A DNA stretch of 64,000 nucleotides, taken from NCBI GenBank assembly GCA_010672585.1, contig JAAHGF010000020.1:62001-126000 (forward strand). The letters are read 5' to 3'. Positions 10,349-19,500 of the stretch are shown one piece after another. Source of the stretch: Okeania sp. SIO1I7. GTDB lineage: Bacteria > Cyanobacteriota > Cyanobacteriia > Cyanobacteriales > Microcoleaceae. Numbering within the stretch: position 1 is the stretch's first letter; the number at the start of each line of letters is the position of its first letter. The position numbers and the translations under genes were made by a program. Below the pieces are notes generated by a model. The model saw nothing but the letters and a program-made list of their open reading frames with translations. It was not told the DNA's origin and did not search any database.

Positions 10349-11288
10349 TTATGCCTCCTTGTTTATTACAGTTTCTTTTCATATTACAGGACTTACGCAG
10401 AGACTCTACATATAGCGAGGGCGAATGGTATTCGCCTCTACAAATGGTGCTTTAAAAGTCAATTTGCGTAAGTCCTGTTCATATTATTGACTTTCCGAAC
10501 AACTGGACAGTCAAATATGAAGTTTCATAGTAAATAATTTTATCTGACTTTTCAAAATGTGCTTATGGCCAGAAGAAAGTTCAGAATTCACCAACGCCAG
10601 AATTTTTTGTAGCTACTTGTCTCGTGATGGCGATCGCATTCCATACATAACCTTTGCCTGAAAAGTTTTTATCAATTGCTGTGAAGATTCTTGTATTCGG
10701 CAAAGATTGAAAAACTACATATTCAATTATACCCGATAGACTTAATTTTGTAATTTTTTGCTGGCAGCACTTTTAATTTTTGCTTTTTCTCGTTTTTAAA
10801 ATTACCGCTAAAAGCTCATATCAAGTTATATAGTAATAGTTTTCCTCCATTTATTGCTTTGTTTAAACACAATTAATGTTTATTTACTTTCGTCCCCAAT
10901 AGCAATTTAAATGTTTGTTGAATGTGCATATTTGCAGATATAATTTTTTGGGGGAATAATCATATTATTACCTTGACAATTTGAGTAGATAACTGTAAAA
11001 TTTTACTCACATAATCGCTCCAAGAAACCAAGAGTAATTTTATCATAAAGATTGATTTTTTTTATTAATTTTTATTGAGATTAAAACAGTAAAAACTAAT
11101 ATTAATCATGTCGATATTTGGATTGAGAATTTATACTTAAAAAAATCAGTAATCGCTCATAAAATGAGAAAAAATATAGTAAAAAGTATAGTAGTTAACA
11201 ATAAATGATCTAAACTTAGAGATATAAAAAGAATATAGATAGTAATTCACTATCCAAAAAGTAAACCGATTACAGGAGAGTTTTTATA
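10349..11288. other. Intergenic stretch with one miniature element
   Basis: About 940 bp without a gene. It contains an AGGACTTACGCA-family element (10388-10476) and a HIP1-like GCGATCGC near 10629. The rest is AT-rich. The last 20 bases hold the ribosome site (ACAGGAGAG) of the following small secreted protein gene. Confidence 0.5.
10388..10476. mobile_element. Miniature inverted-repeat element, AGGACTTACGCA family, copy 1
   Basis: An 89-bp element whose ends AGGACTTACGCA and TGCGTAAGTCCT are perfect inverted repeats. The interior includes a small hairpin (GGGCGAATGGTATTCGCC) and AAATGGTGCTTTAAAAGTCAA, both shared with the copy at 59724-59830. It carries no ORF. Confidence 0.7.
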
Positions 11289-11552
11289 ATGAAAAGGTAC
11301 TTAATCCTATCTGCACTAGCTTCTCTCGGCATTTTTTTACAAGCAGGATCGGCAAACGATCAGTATAGATGCAATTTTAGATATAAAGTTGGCGCAAATG
11401 ATTGGGTTAATGACAGTGCCAGTGCAACAACTCGTTCTCTTGCTAAAGGTTCAGTTGCCAGCATCCTAGAAAGTAAAGAAGCTAAAGCGAATAGAGAAGG
11501 TCAAAGTTTTGATTCAACTAACTTATTTTGTAGGGAAGTACTTGGGGATTAA
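11289..11552 (+). CDS. Small secreted protein of unknown function
   Basis: An 87-residue protein with a clear signal peptide (YLILSALASLGIFLQAGSA) and a mature part of about 65 residues with two Cys (in YRCNFRY and FCREV), which could form a disulfide. The ribosome site ACAGGAGAG is well placed. I do not recognise a named family. The gene stands alone between long intergenic regions and is followed 85 bp later by an excellent intrinsic terminator, so it is probably a real, independently transcribed gene. Confidence 0.7.
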   Translation: MKRYLILSALASLGIFLQAGSANDQYRCNFRYKVGANDWVNDSASATTRSLAKGSVASILESKEAKANREGQSFDSTNLFCREVLGD

Positions 11553-11553
11553 T

Positions 11554-11616
11554 ATGAGCGATAAAGTTAGTGAATTTCCCAACAAAAACGAACGTTTTAG
11601 TGAAATCAAGCTCTAA
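11554..11616 (+). CDS. Possible 20-residue ORF before terminator
   Basis: An ATG one base after the stop of the small secreted protein opens a 20-codon frame (MSDKVSEFPNKNERFSEIKL) ending 21 bp before the terminator stem. A GGGGAT sequence precedes it. Its position fits translational coupling, but there is no conservation evidence and a frame this short can arise by chance. Confidence 0.25.
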   Translation: MSDKVSEFPNKNERFSEIKL

Positions 11617-11637
11617 GAGTAGTTGCTATTTATAGGG

Positions 11638-11668
11638 GTTCCCTGTTTCTAGAGGGAACTTTTTTTTT
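11638..11668 (+). terminator. Intrinsic terminator of the small secreted protein gene
   Basis: A perfect 7-bp stem, GTTCCCT (11638-11644) pairing with AGGGAAC (11653-11659), has an 8-base loop and is followed by nine T residues (11660-11668). This is the clearest Rho-independent terminator in the window. Confidence 0.88.
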
Positions 11669-12166
11669 GACTAATAGCAGAAGGAAGAAGGAAGAAGGCG
11701 GAAGGAAGAAGGAAGAAGGAAGAAGGAAGAAGGAAGAAGGAAGAAGGAAGAAGGAAGAAGGAAGAAGGAAGAAGGAAGAAGGTTTTATACTAATTACCTT
11801 GACGATAGGTAGTACTTCAATTATTAAGTATAGGACTTATGTATGAATAGTATTGGTAGCTATTGGTAGCATTAGATTATCAAAATAATTGGGTCGCGCA
11901 ACCCTGCCTTTTAAGGCGATCAGGTTTTTGGAGCGAAGCTCAAATTCACTACTTCCCCTCCCCTCCTGGGAGGGGGAGGGGCGAGGGGTGGGTTAACTTC
12001 TGACTTCTGACTTCTGACTTCGTTAATGGGGCGGGGGCGGGTTTATCCAGTCGTGGGTTACACCATTAACTTAACGGGGAACCCGCCCCTACTACCCATT
12101 TTTTTGGGTCTCAAATTTTGAAATATCGATCGCCTCCTCATATCAATATCGGTAGTATGATAATCG
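11669..12166. repeat. GGAAGAA heptamer array and intergenic sequence
   Basis: From 11679 to 11782 the sequence GGAAGAA is repeated about fourteen times, the STRR type of tandem heptamer known from filamentous cyanobacteria. The remainder holds TTGGTAGCTA duplications (about 11848-11870), ACTTCTG heptamers near 11995-12020, and a GGGGCGGG/CCCGCCCC inverted repeat around 12028-12090. No gene is seen. Confidence 0.75.
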
Positions 12167-13105
12167 ATGACTACTGACTCTAATATCCAAACTATGTCCC
12201 AAAATCAATTGTTATTTACACCTGGCACTCTCTGGGAAAGACTGAAACAACAAACTGAATATGCTCTAGAATGTGGCGCACTTCAACCTATACCTACTGA
12301 ATACGAATTTGTGGAACAGGATAATATTCGCTTCCTAGTACGCATTTTGTCTAATTTATCCCGGAAAGATGATGCCAAAAAACAGCAGAAAAAAAAGAAA
12401 GCTGAGACTGGCAAAGATTTTAACCCTTTTTTACCTTATGAGCAGGATTTATTTGTTGCCGATATCTCTAAAACTCATCTGTGTTTGTTGAATAAGTACA
12501 ACGTTGTAGATAATCATCTACTTATTGTAACTAGGGAGTTTGAGGAACAAGAAAATTTGCTTAATTTGCAAGATTTTCAGGCTTTGGGTTGCTGTATGGC
12601 AGAATTTGATGGTTTGGCATTTTACAACGCTGGGAAAGTAGCAGGTGCGAGTCAACGTCATAAACATTTACAAATGATACCTCTACCAATGGTTTTGGAT
12701 GGAGAGAGAATACCCATAGAAAGAGCGATCGCTACTGCTACGTTTGATAATGGTATAGGTGTTACGTCTGAGTTTCCTTTTCGACACGCTTTGGCTAAAT
12801 TAGATTCTGGTTGGATAAATTCTCCTGTTGACTGTGCTGGTGAAATTTTGGCATCTTATTTTGCTTTACTCAAAGTTGTGGGGATAGAAAATAGTGATGA
12901 CAAGAGTGAGAAACAGTCTGGTGATTATAATCTTTTGGTGACGCGAGAATGGATGTTAGTTGTGTCGCGATCGCATGAGAGTTTTCAGTCTATTTCTGTT
13001 AATAGTTTGGGTTTTGCGGGTGCTTTGTTGGTAAAAAATCAGGAACAGATGAAAATTATTAAGGAGCATAAACCTTTAAATATTCTTCGTGATGTGGGTA
13101 ATTAG
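12167..13105 (+). CDS. ATP adenylyltransferase (Ap4A phosphorylase)
   Basis: A 312-residue enzyme of the Ap4A phosphorylase branch of the HIT superfamily; it phosphorolyses diadenosine tetraphosphate to ATP and ADP. The catalytic segment QRHKHLQMIPLP carries the H165-x-H167-x-Q169 motif in place of the classical HIT triad. The upstream segment FLPYEQDLFVADI and the substrate-binding N-K-Y-N-V-V-D-N-H stretch also match. A Lys-rich insert (KKQQKKKKAE, 71-80) is low complexity. An internal ATG at codon 10 is an alternative start, since no strong ribosome site precedes either. No operon partner is seen. Confidence 0.9.
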   Translation: MTTDSNIQTMSQNQLLFTPGTLWERLKQQTEYALECGALQPIPTEYEFVEQDNIRFLVRILSNLSRKDDAKKQQKKKKAETGKDFNPFLPYEQDLFVADISKTHLCLLNKYNVVDNHLLIVTREFEEQENLLNLQDFQALGCCMAEFDGLAFYNAGKVAGASQRHKHLQMIPLPMVLDGERIPIERAIATATFDNGIGVTSEFPFRHALAKLDSGWINSPVDCAGEILASYFALLKVVGIENSDDKSEKQSGDYNLLVTREWMLVVSRSHESFQSISVNSLGFAGALLVKNQEQMKIIKEHKPLNILRDVGN

Positions 13106-13395
13106 AAGAAGGAAGGAAGAGGGAAGAAGGAAGAAGGAAGGAGGCTTTAGTTATCTATTAGTTATATAGAAAAGAAGGAAGAGGGAAGAAGAAAGGAGGA
13201 AGAAACCTTGGTGGTGGTGCATTTTTATTGGTCGTGCATTGTCTGGCAATGTTTGTTACGACAACAGTGGGAGCATCTTGCTCCCGTGCCTGGTATTCTT
13301 TTTTAAGGAGTCAGGAGGGAGGAAGAACAAAAGGCTCGTAGTTGGGCTTTATATCAAGTCTCTTTAATTAGCCATAATAAATTAGTTATCTTTAT

Positions 13396-13484
13396 AGGAC
13401 TTACGCAGATACGCTATATATAGTACTTGTAACTATTGTCCAATAGTTACTGGACTCTATACATAGTGTCTTTGCGTAAGTCCT
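13396..13484. mobile_element. Miniature inverted-repeat element, AGGACTTACGCA family, copy 2
   Basis: An 89-bp element with ends AGGACTTACGCA and TTGCGTAAGTCCT. Its interior differs from copy 1 and contains the palindrome AACTATTGTCCAATAGTT, the same palindrome that is repeated in the tandem array just downstream. Confidence 0.65.
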
Positions 13485-13585
13485 GCTTTAGTCATCTTTA
13501 GATGACTTCTGCTTTGAGCCAAGAAATTTATTTCTTGGCGGATGACATGGTTCGCTACTCTTCATAACGCGCGGAAACTGCTGTA

Positions 13586-13965
13586 ACTATTGGACAATAG
13601 TAAATAGAACATCAATGTTTGAGGTGAAAAAGGCTGAAGATTTTACCTGTAAAAGCTTTGAGGTTTGATCGCTAGAGCAATAACTATTGGACAATAGTAA
13701 ATAGAACATCAATCATCGCAAAAGATAGCGTACGCGTTCTCAGCAGAGCAATAACTATTGGACAATAGTAAATAGAATATCAGTAAATAGAACATCAATA
13801 ATTGCAAAAGATAGCGTACGCGTTCTCAGCAGAGCAATAACTATTGGACAATAGTAAATAGAACATCAATAATTGCAAAAGATAGCGTACGCGTTCTCAG
13901 CAGAGCAATAACTATTGAACAATAGTAAATAGAACATCAATCATCGCAAAAGATAGCGATATAGC
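13586..13965. repeat. Tandem repeat of about 70 bp with palindromic core
   Basis: Four near-identical units begin near 13675, 13745, 13831 and 13900, with a partial unit at 13583. Each has the palindrome ACTATTGGACAATAGT, then AAATAGAACATCAAT, GCAAAAGATAGCG and TACGCGTTCTCAGCAGAG. One unit is lengthened by a 16-bp internal duplication. There are no unique spacers, so this is not a CRISPR array. Confidence 0.8.
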
Positions 13966-14044
13966 TGCGGAATGGATGTTAAGAACGCTACTTTCATGCA
14001 ACAAAGCCATTATTAATTATTCATTATTAATTATTCATTATTCA

Positions 14045-14230
14045 TTATCCATCCCATTCCTGATCTAAGATTAATGGGATTTTTTCTGGAGGTACAATAA
14101 CTACTTTTCCATCTTCCCAAATAGCGATATACTCTCCTAATTTTCGGTGTTTTTCTAAGGCTTCAGCAATGGCTTTATTGATACCTTTCAGGAGTCTTTC
14201 TGAAAATAATTTAGGTTGTTCATTATTCAT
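14045..14230 (-). CDS. Small conserved-looking hypothetical protein
   Basis: A 61-residue protein, mostly helical at the N-terminus (LFSERLLKGINKAIAEALEKHRKLG) and ending in a short beta-like part (IAIWEDGKVVIVPPEKI). A good ribosome site (GGAGAT) precedes the ATG. It resembles the many small cyanobacterial proteins in which a helix precedes a strand ending in PPEK-I. I know of no function. It lies 220 bp downstream of the Uma2 gene on the same strand, but the gap makes co-transcription uncertain. Confidence 0.6.
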   Translation of the reverse strand: MNNEQPKLFSERLLKGINKAIAEALEKHRKLGEYIAIWEDGKVVIVPPEKIPLILDQEWDG

Positions 14231-14388
14231 AATTTTATCTCCATAATTTGAGAATAAGTTTGAGGTTGATAAATAATCGGTGTGTGGTTAATTCTTTTTT
14301 TCCCAATACAAACTGATTTATACAAACTGTTTAAGTAGACTCTACCTAACTCTCTTACCTAATTTTTTTTTAAGTTAACTTGACTACA

Positions 14389-14547
14389 AATAAAATTGAA
14401 TTATTTATCAAAAATATTCTGTAGCCAAGTTAGTATGAATCTATTCAGTTATCTAATTATTATTAGCCGAATTAGCTATTTGTTGAACAACCGACAAAGG
14501 CAAGTCTAAAGATTCAGCAATTACCTCTAAACTCAATCCTAATTTAA
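14389..14547. repeat. 159-bp duplicated segment, copy 1
   Basis: Identical, base for base as read, to 15312-15470. It covers the last 32 codons of the Uma2-like gene and about 64 bp of downstream sequence. A further 14 matching bases lie just beyond, across two mismatches. Confidence 0.9.
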
Positions 14548-15262
14548 GCAATCGAGGGACTGCTTCTTGTTTGGCTTTCTGTTGGCCTGTTTGTTCGCCA
14601 ATTTGTTCTCCAACTTGTTGACCATCAGCATACGCTTGTAATTGAGCTTCTTGAGCTTGCAATTTTTCTTGTATTGCTGACTCCTGGGGAGTTGGCACTC
14701 GTTCACCGTTGGCAGTGAAGTAACGCAGTTCACCTCCATCTACTCCTAAGTATAATTCTAATTCTTGACTCCAACGCCAACCTTCCTGATTCGGTTGAAT
14801 TTCTTCATAGCGATTTTGTTGTAAGCGAAATCCCATAAATTCCATAGTTTCGGGGTCGAACCAAAAATACTCTGGGGTGCGGAAGTTGTCTTGATATAAC
14901 TGTTTTTTCAAGTTACGATCGACTCTAGCAGTAGAGTCTGATAGTAACTCAATAATTAAGTTAGGATATTTACCATTTTCTTCCCAAACTACCCATGATT
15001 TCCGAGGTCGCTTCTCGGTTTGCTTGACTAAGAAAAAGTCTGGTCCGCGAAAGTCGCGAGTTTTTAGCTGCTGGCGACTGTAATAAATAGTCAAGTTGGC
15101 ACCGATAAAGTAATCGTTGCGATCGCGCCACAACCATTCTAGACAAATAACTAGCAACATGAGTTGGGTATAGTGTTGAGAGCTTTCCATTTCGGGCTCG
15201 TCGCTTTCTAGTTGAGTAGCATCGGGCATTATTGCCTCTAATTCTTGGGCTGTTAAAACCAT
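14453..15262 (-). CDS. Uma2 family (DUF820) putative endonuclease
   Basis: A 269-residue Uma2/DUF820 protein, a PD-(D/E)xK-type fold that is hugely expanded in cyanobacteria. Visible signature pieces are GPDFFLV, LIIELLSDST, the Lys-rich segment around KKQLYQ and TPEYFWFDPET. Biochemical function is not settled for the family. The C-terminus (from about residue 200) is a Gln/Gly/Glu repeat (QQVGEQIGEQTGQQ) followed by a helix LKLGLSLEVIAESLDLPLS. That tail is almost identical to the tail of the next upstream gene, and the DNA there is duplicated. Confidence 0.85.
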   Translation of the reverse strand: MVLTAQELEAIMPDATQLESDEPEMESSQHYTQLMLLVICLEWLWRDRNDYFIGANLTIYYSRQQLKTRDFRGPDFFLVKQTEKRPRKSWVVWEENGKYPNLIIELLSDSTARVDRNLKKQLYQDNFRTPEYFWFDPETMEFMGFRLQQNRYEEIQPNQEGWRWSQELELYLGVDGGELRYFTANGERVPTPQESAIQEKLQAQEAQLQAYADGQQVGEQIGEQTGQQKAKQEAVPRLLKLGLSLEVIAESLDLPLSVVQQIANSANNN

Positions 15263-15311
15263 TGCGCTTTACCTTTTTTTCAGTTATCAGTTATCAGTTA
15301 ACTTGACTAGC

Positions 15312-15470
15312 AATAAAATTGAATTATTTATCAAAAATATTCTGTAGCCAAGTTAGTATGAATCTATTCAGTTATCTAATTATTATTAGCCGAATTAGCT
15401 ATTTGTTGAACAACCGACAAAGGCAAGTCTAAAGATTCAGCAATTACCTCTAAACTCAATCCTAATTTAA
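15312..15470. repeat. 159-bp duplicated segment, copy 2
   Basis: Identical to 14389-14547 at an offset of 923 bp. It holds the 3' end and downstream flank of the DUF2887-like gene. Confidence 0.9.
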
Positions 15471-16233
15471 CCATTCGAGCAACTGCTTCTTGTTTAGCTT
15501 TCTGTTGGCCTGTTTGTTCCCCAATTTCTTCACCAATTTCTCGGCCTCGTTGTTCCCCTCGTTGTTCCCCAATTTGTTGACCATCGGCAAAAGCATCTTG
15601 GTAAAATCTGGTCTGTTTTAAATCTCCTAAATTAAACATTGCTGCAATTTCCTCCCGACTTTTTTGTGGTAATTTGTAGACTATTATAGTCTCTATTAAT
15701 TCGATGATATTTTCTTGTCTGACTGGATCTGTTAATTGAGTTTGAGTTTTTTCAACTAACGATTTAGCCAGATCGACTGCGGTTTCTTCTGGTTCTACTA
15801 CCAGTTTAACAATTTCTACTCCTAACGAGTTTATTGTTGTTAACTCATCTAAATAGATTCGTTGGACTCTTTCTAGAGTTAAAATATCTCCAAACTGATG
15901 AGCTTCTTCTCTTTCAATACTACGAGTTGGATAAATAACTACTACTCGCCAAGGATTAGTCGGTTGATATTGTCTTAAATATAGAAAAAGTTCGGAAAAG
16001 ATACGATAGTATAATTCTTCTTTGGGTTGGAATTGTACTTCTACTAAATAGAATGGTTGGTCAGAATTAACATTGGTTGGTACAAATAATCCGTCCATAC
16101 GAAATGATAATTGTTTGACTTCACGGGAAGTAAATTTGTAATTTTTGGCTTCATTGCCAGAAATACCAATTAGTTCAAAAAAACTGGATGGAATTGTCAG
16201 AAATAATTTATAGAAGATGCTGTCTGTTTTCAC
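15376..16233 (-). CDS. DUF2887 / Rpn-like putative nuclease
   Basis: A 285-residue protein of the DUF2887 type, related to the Rpn/PD-(D/E)xK transposase-like nucleases common in cyanobacteria. The start IFYKLFLTIPSSFFELIG, the core RMDGLFVP followed by FYLVEVQFQP (a D...E-x-Q nuclease-like triad) and the RIFSELFLYL helix are typical. The tail carries RGEQRGREIGEEIGEQ repeats and then the same helical end as the neighbouring Uma2 gene. The two genes lie in tandem on the same strand, 113 bp apart. The shared tail suggests a mobile C-terminal module exchanged by recombination. Confidence 0.82.
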   Translation of the reverse strand: MKTDSIFYKLFLTIPSSFFELIGISGNEAKNYKFTSREVKQLSFRMDGLFVPTNVNSDQPFYLVEVQFQPKEELYYRIFSELFLYLRQYQPTNPWRVVVIYPTRSIEREEAHQFGDILTLERVQRIYLDELTTINSLGVEIVKLVVEPEETAVDLAKSLVEKTQTQLTDPVRQENIIELIETIIVYKLPQKSREEIAAMFNLGDLKQTRFYQDAFADGQQIGEQRGEQRGREIGEEIGEQTGQQKAKQEAVARMVKLGLSLEVIAESLDLPLSVVQQIANSANNN

Positions 16234-16398
16234 GTTTTTATTTTGGAATTTAATTTAGCATACTGTTTTCCTGTTGTTGTTGCAACTGGAATGAAGTGGA
16301 AAAAAGCAATCTTAGTTGGTCTAAATTATTTCTTGATTTTCTGTTCCGGTTTAGTTTAATATGTTAATATGTAGACTTAAAATAAGCTGCTGTTTTCT

Positions 16399-16557
16399 AT
16401 AGCAGTTCTTTAACATAAGAGGTACAGCTTTAGATCCCCCCTAACCCCCCTTAGTAAGGGGGGAACGGCTTAAAAAGTGGGGAGTCTTCAAAGTCCCCCT
16501 TTTTAAGGGGGATTTAGGGGGATCGTAAATTTACCTCATAACTTTGGGAATTGCTAT
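16399..16557. mobile_element. Inverted-repeat element with C/G-run core
   Basis: A 159-bp element with imperfect inverted ends of about 40 bp: ATAGCAGTTCTTTAACATAA on the left and, read inverted, ATAGCAATTCCCAAAGTTAT on the right. The core is the CCCCCCTAA ... TTAGGGGG palindrome found in several places here, including inside the NB-ARC gene (51451-51690). It covers the TTG at 16544, so that codon is not a credible start for the HEAT-NACHT gene. Confidence 0.65.
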
Positions 16558-16573
16558 ATCTCTCAATCTAACG

Positions 16574-19500
16574 ATGATAAAACTCTGTAACTCCTTTCTC
16601 CGTAAATGGCGTTTTTTGCTGCTGTTGTTGTTGGTGCTGTTGGTGGTAAATTTGGGTCATGTTCGAGCTTCTGAGAAGTCGCCGCCGGAAGATTGGCAAC
16701 TCCAGGGAATGTTGGCGGCGTTGGATGATTCTGACCCTGATGTTTGGGTTGAGGCTTTGAAGAAAATGTCTAGGTATGACCTTAAGTCTCCTGTTGAAAT
16801 TCCCCCGGATCGGGTTGAACAAATTGGAGAGTTTTTGAGCGATGAAGACTCGGATGTCCGTGAAGCATCAGCAAAAGCACTGGGTGAGATGGGTTCGGAG
16901 GCTAAACAATTTATTCCTGAGTTGCTGCAGTTGTTCAGTGATAATGATTCGGATGTTCGTGAAGCAGTAGCAACAGCAGTGGGTAATTTGGGGTTGCAAT
17001 CTAAAGAATTAATTCCCCAGTTGCTACAGTTGTTCAGCGATGAAGATTCGTTTGTCCGTGAAGCAGCAGCAATGACAGTGGGGAATTTGGGGTCGCAATC
17101 TAAAGAATTAATTCCCCAGTTGCAGCAGTTGTTGAGCGATGAAGATTCGTTTGTCCGTGAAGCAGCAGCAATGACAGTGGGGAATTTGGGGTTGCAATCT
17201 AAAGAATTAATTCCCCAGTTGCAGCAGTTGTTCAGTGATAAAAATTGGCGTGTCCGTGAAGCAGCAGCAACAGCAGTGGGTAGTTTGGGGTCAGAGGCTA
17301 AAGAATTGATTCCCCAGTTGCTCCAGTTGTTCAGTGATAAAAAGTGGCGTGTCCGTGAAGCAGCAGCAACAGCAGTGGGTAGTTTGGGGTCGGAGGCTAA
17401 AGAATTGATTCCCCAGTTGCTCCAGTTGTTGAGGGATGAAGATTTCGATGTCCGTGAAGCAGCAGCAATGACAGTGGGTAGTTTGGGGTCGGAGGCTAAA
17501 GAATTGATTCCCCAGTTGCAGCAGTTGTTGAGGGATGAAGATTCCGATGTCCGTGAAGCAGCAGCAACAGCAGTGGGTAGTTTGGGGTCGGAGGCTAAAG
17601 AATTGATTCCCCAGTTGCTCCAGTTGTTGAGGGATGAAGATTCTGATGTCCGTGAAGCAGCAGCAACAGCAGTGGGTAATTTGGGGTCGGAGGCTAAAGA
17701 ATTGATTCCCCAGTTGCTCCAGTTGTTGAGGGATGAAGATTTCGATGTCCGTGAAGCAGCAGCAATGACAGTGGGGAATTTGGGATCGCAATCTAAAGAA
17801 TTAATTCCCCAGTTGCTCCAGTTGTTGAGGGATGAAGATTCCGATGTCCGTGAAGCAGCAGCAACAGCAGTGGGTAATTTGGGGTCGGAGGCTAAAGAAT
17901 TGATTTCCCAGTTGCAGCAGTTGTTGAGCGATGAAAATTGGTCTGTCCGTGAAGCAGCAGCAACAGCAGTGGGTAGTTTGGGGTCGGAGACGAAACAATT
18001 GATTCCTCAGTTGCTCCAGTTGTTGAGCGATGAATATTCGTTTGTCCGTAGCGCAGCAGCAACAGCAGTAATTCAGATAGGAAAGTTGAATACTCAGCAG
18101 ATTTTACCGATTTTGAATGCAGCTCACAAAAGCAGCTATGAAGAAGCAGTACTTCGTTTTATCGCTTACTTTGTCAGTGGCGGAGAATATAACGCCGTTA
18201 CCTTAATTCAATGGTTGGGTTCACCCAAAAAATATCCCTACGAAAATAATAAGTTTGATAATACTCGCAAAGAAGGCAAAAAAGTCTTAAACCTCTTTGC
18301 CGAAATTTGGCAAGCAACCGAAACCCTAGATGAATTACGCCCAGAATTAGAAAGACAAATTGCTAAAGTAGTCGATCGCGTCCAATGGGAACCCCAAGAC
18401 ATTAACCTACTCACAACCCACTACAAAAATTTAAAAGATGCCAAGTCTACTCATGCTGATTCCATCAACACCAAAATCAAGATATTAAAAGGAATACAAG
18501 TTTTCTCCTACATCTGGAAATTTCTACTCCTTCACGCCATCACTTGGCTCATCCTCCTCTCCCTCTATCCCAAATCTCCCGAAATTCAAACCCTATTCTG
18601 GCATCCCCTAATTCGCAGAATTGCCGGACTCGGTTACGTCGGTTTATTACTCACCTGGATACCATTCCTCCGCCGCCGACTCCTCTCCCCTTTCCAACCC
18701 CTCCTCATTGCAGATGCCAACCTCGACAGTTTCAACCCTCAAGATTATTTTCCCGACTCCAACGTTTGCCTCAAAAATACCCATAACCTCCAACCAATCA
18801 AAACCGCCATTGCCAAAGTGCAATCTCCCATTATCCTCGAAGGAGAATCAGGTCTCGGCAAATCCATGTTCTTGCGCTACTGGGCGAAAACCTGCAAAAA
18901 TCTAGTGGTTTACCTACCTGCCAGCAAATGTTCCCAAGGAGCGATCGCTGCCATCCAAGCAAAAATCCCCATTTCTCAAACAGACGGCAAATTCCTAGAA
19001 AATCTCATCTACAACAACGCCCTAGAAATTTGTATTGACGGTCTCAATGAAGTCACCCCCGACACCCGCACTAAAATTAGTTATTTCGTCGAGCGTCATT
19101 TCCGGGGTCATATTCTCCTAGCAACCCAACCCCTAGATTGGATTCCACCCTCCGCCACCAAAACCTATATTCTCCAACCATTAAAACGTCAGCAAATTCG
19201 ACAATTTCTCCAGACTCGTCAGTTTACCCCATCCGCAGAAACATCAATTTCCCAGTCCGAGTATGAGGAAGCTTGCGAAGAATACCTGGAAAAAACCTTC
19301 AATTCAAACCAACAGTCAGAGGAAGAGCGCAAAGCAGTACGTCGGTTATTATCGAATCCCATGGATTTAACTATTGTGGCGCAAATTCTTGCCCAGGGGA
19401 AAAACCCCGACTTGCTCAACCTGCAACAACAGCAGTATAACGTTATGGCAGCAGCATACGAGCAGATTAATTTTGATTCCTTTCCCCTAACAGACTTTGC

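Larger units (their letters stand above)
13106..14044. other. Repeat-rich intergenic region
   Basis: Contains GGAAGAG/GAAGGAA purine repeats (13105-13206), an AGGACTTACGCA-family element (13396-13484) and a set of four roughly 70-bp tandem units (13586-13965), both listed separately. It ends in an ATTATTA/ATTCATT run (14010-14046). No gene is recognisable. Confidence 0.6.

Noticed and set aside
13586-13965. CRISPR array
   Set aside because: The intervening sequences are themselves repeated and the units are about 70 bp with a palindromic core. There are no unique spacers and no cas genes.
16544-16573. TTG start for the HEAT-NACHT protein
   Set aside because: The codon lies inside an inverted-repeat element (16399-16557). 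The ATG at 16574 gives a normal signal/anchor segment.
17291-17998. Cys-rich repeat ORFs antisense to the HEAT domain
   Set aside because: These are shadows of the 99-bp HEAT repeats; the sense strand has a convincing protein.
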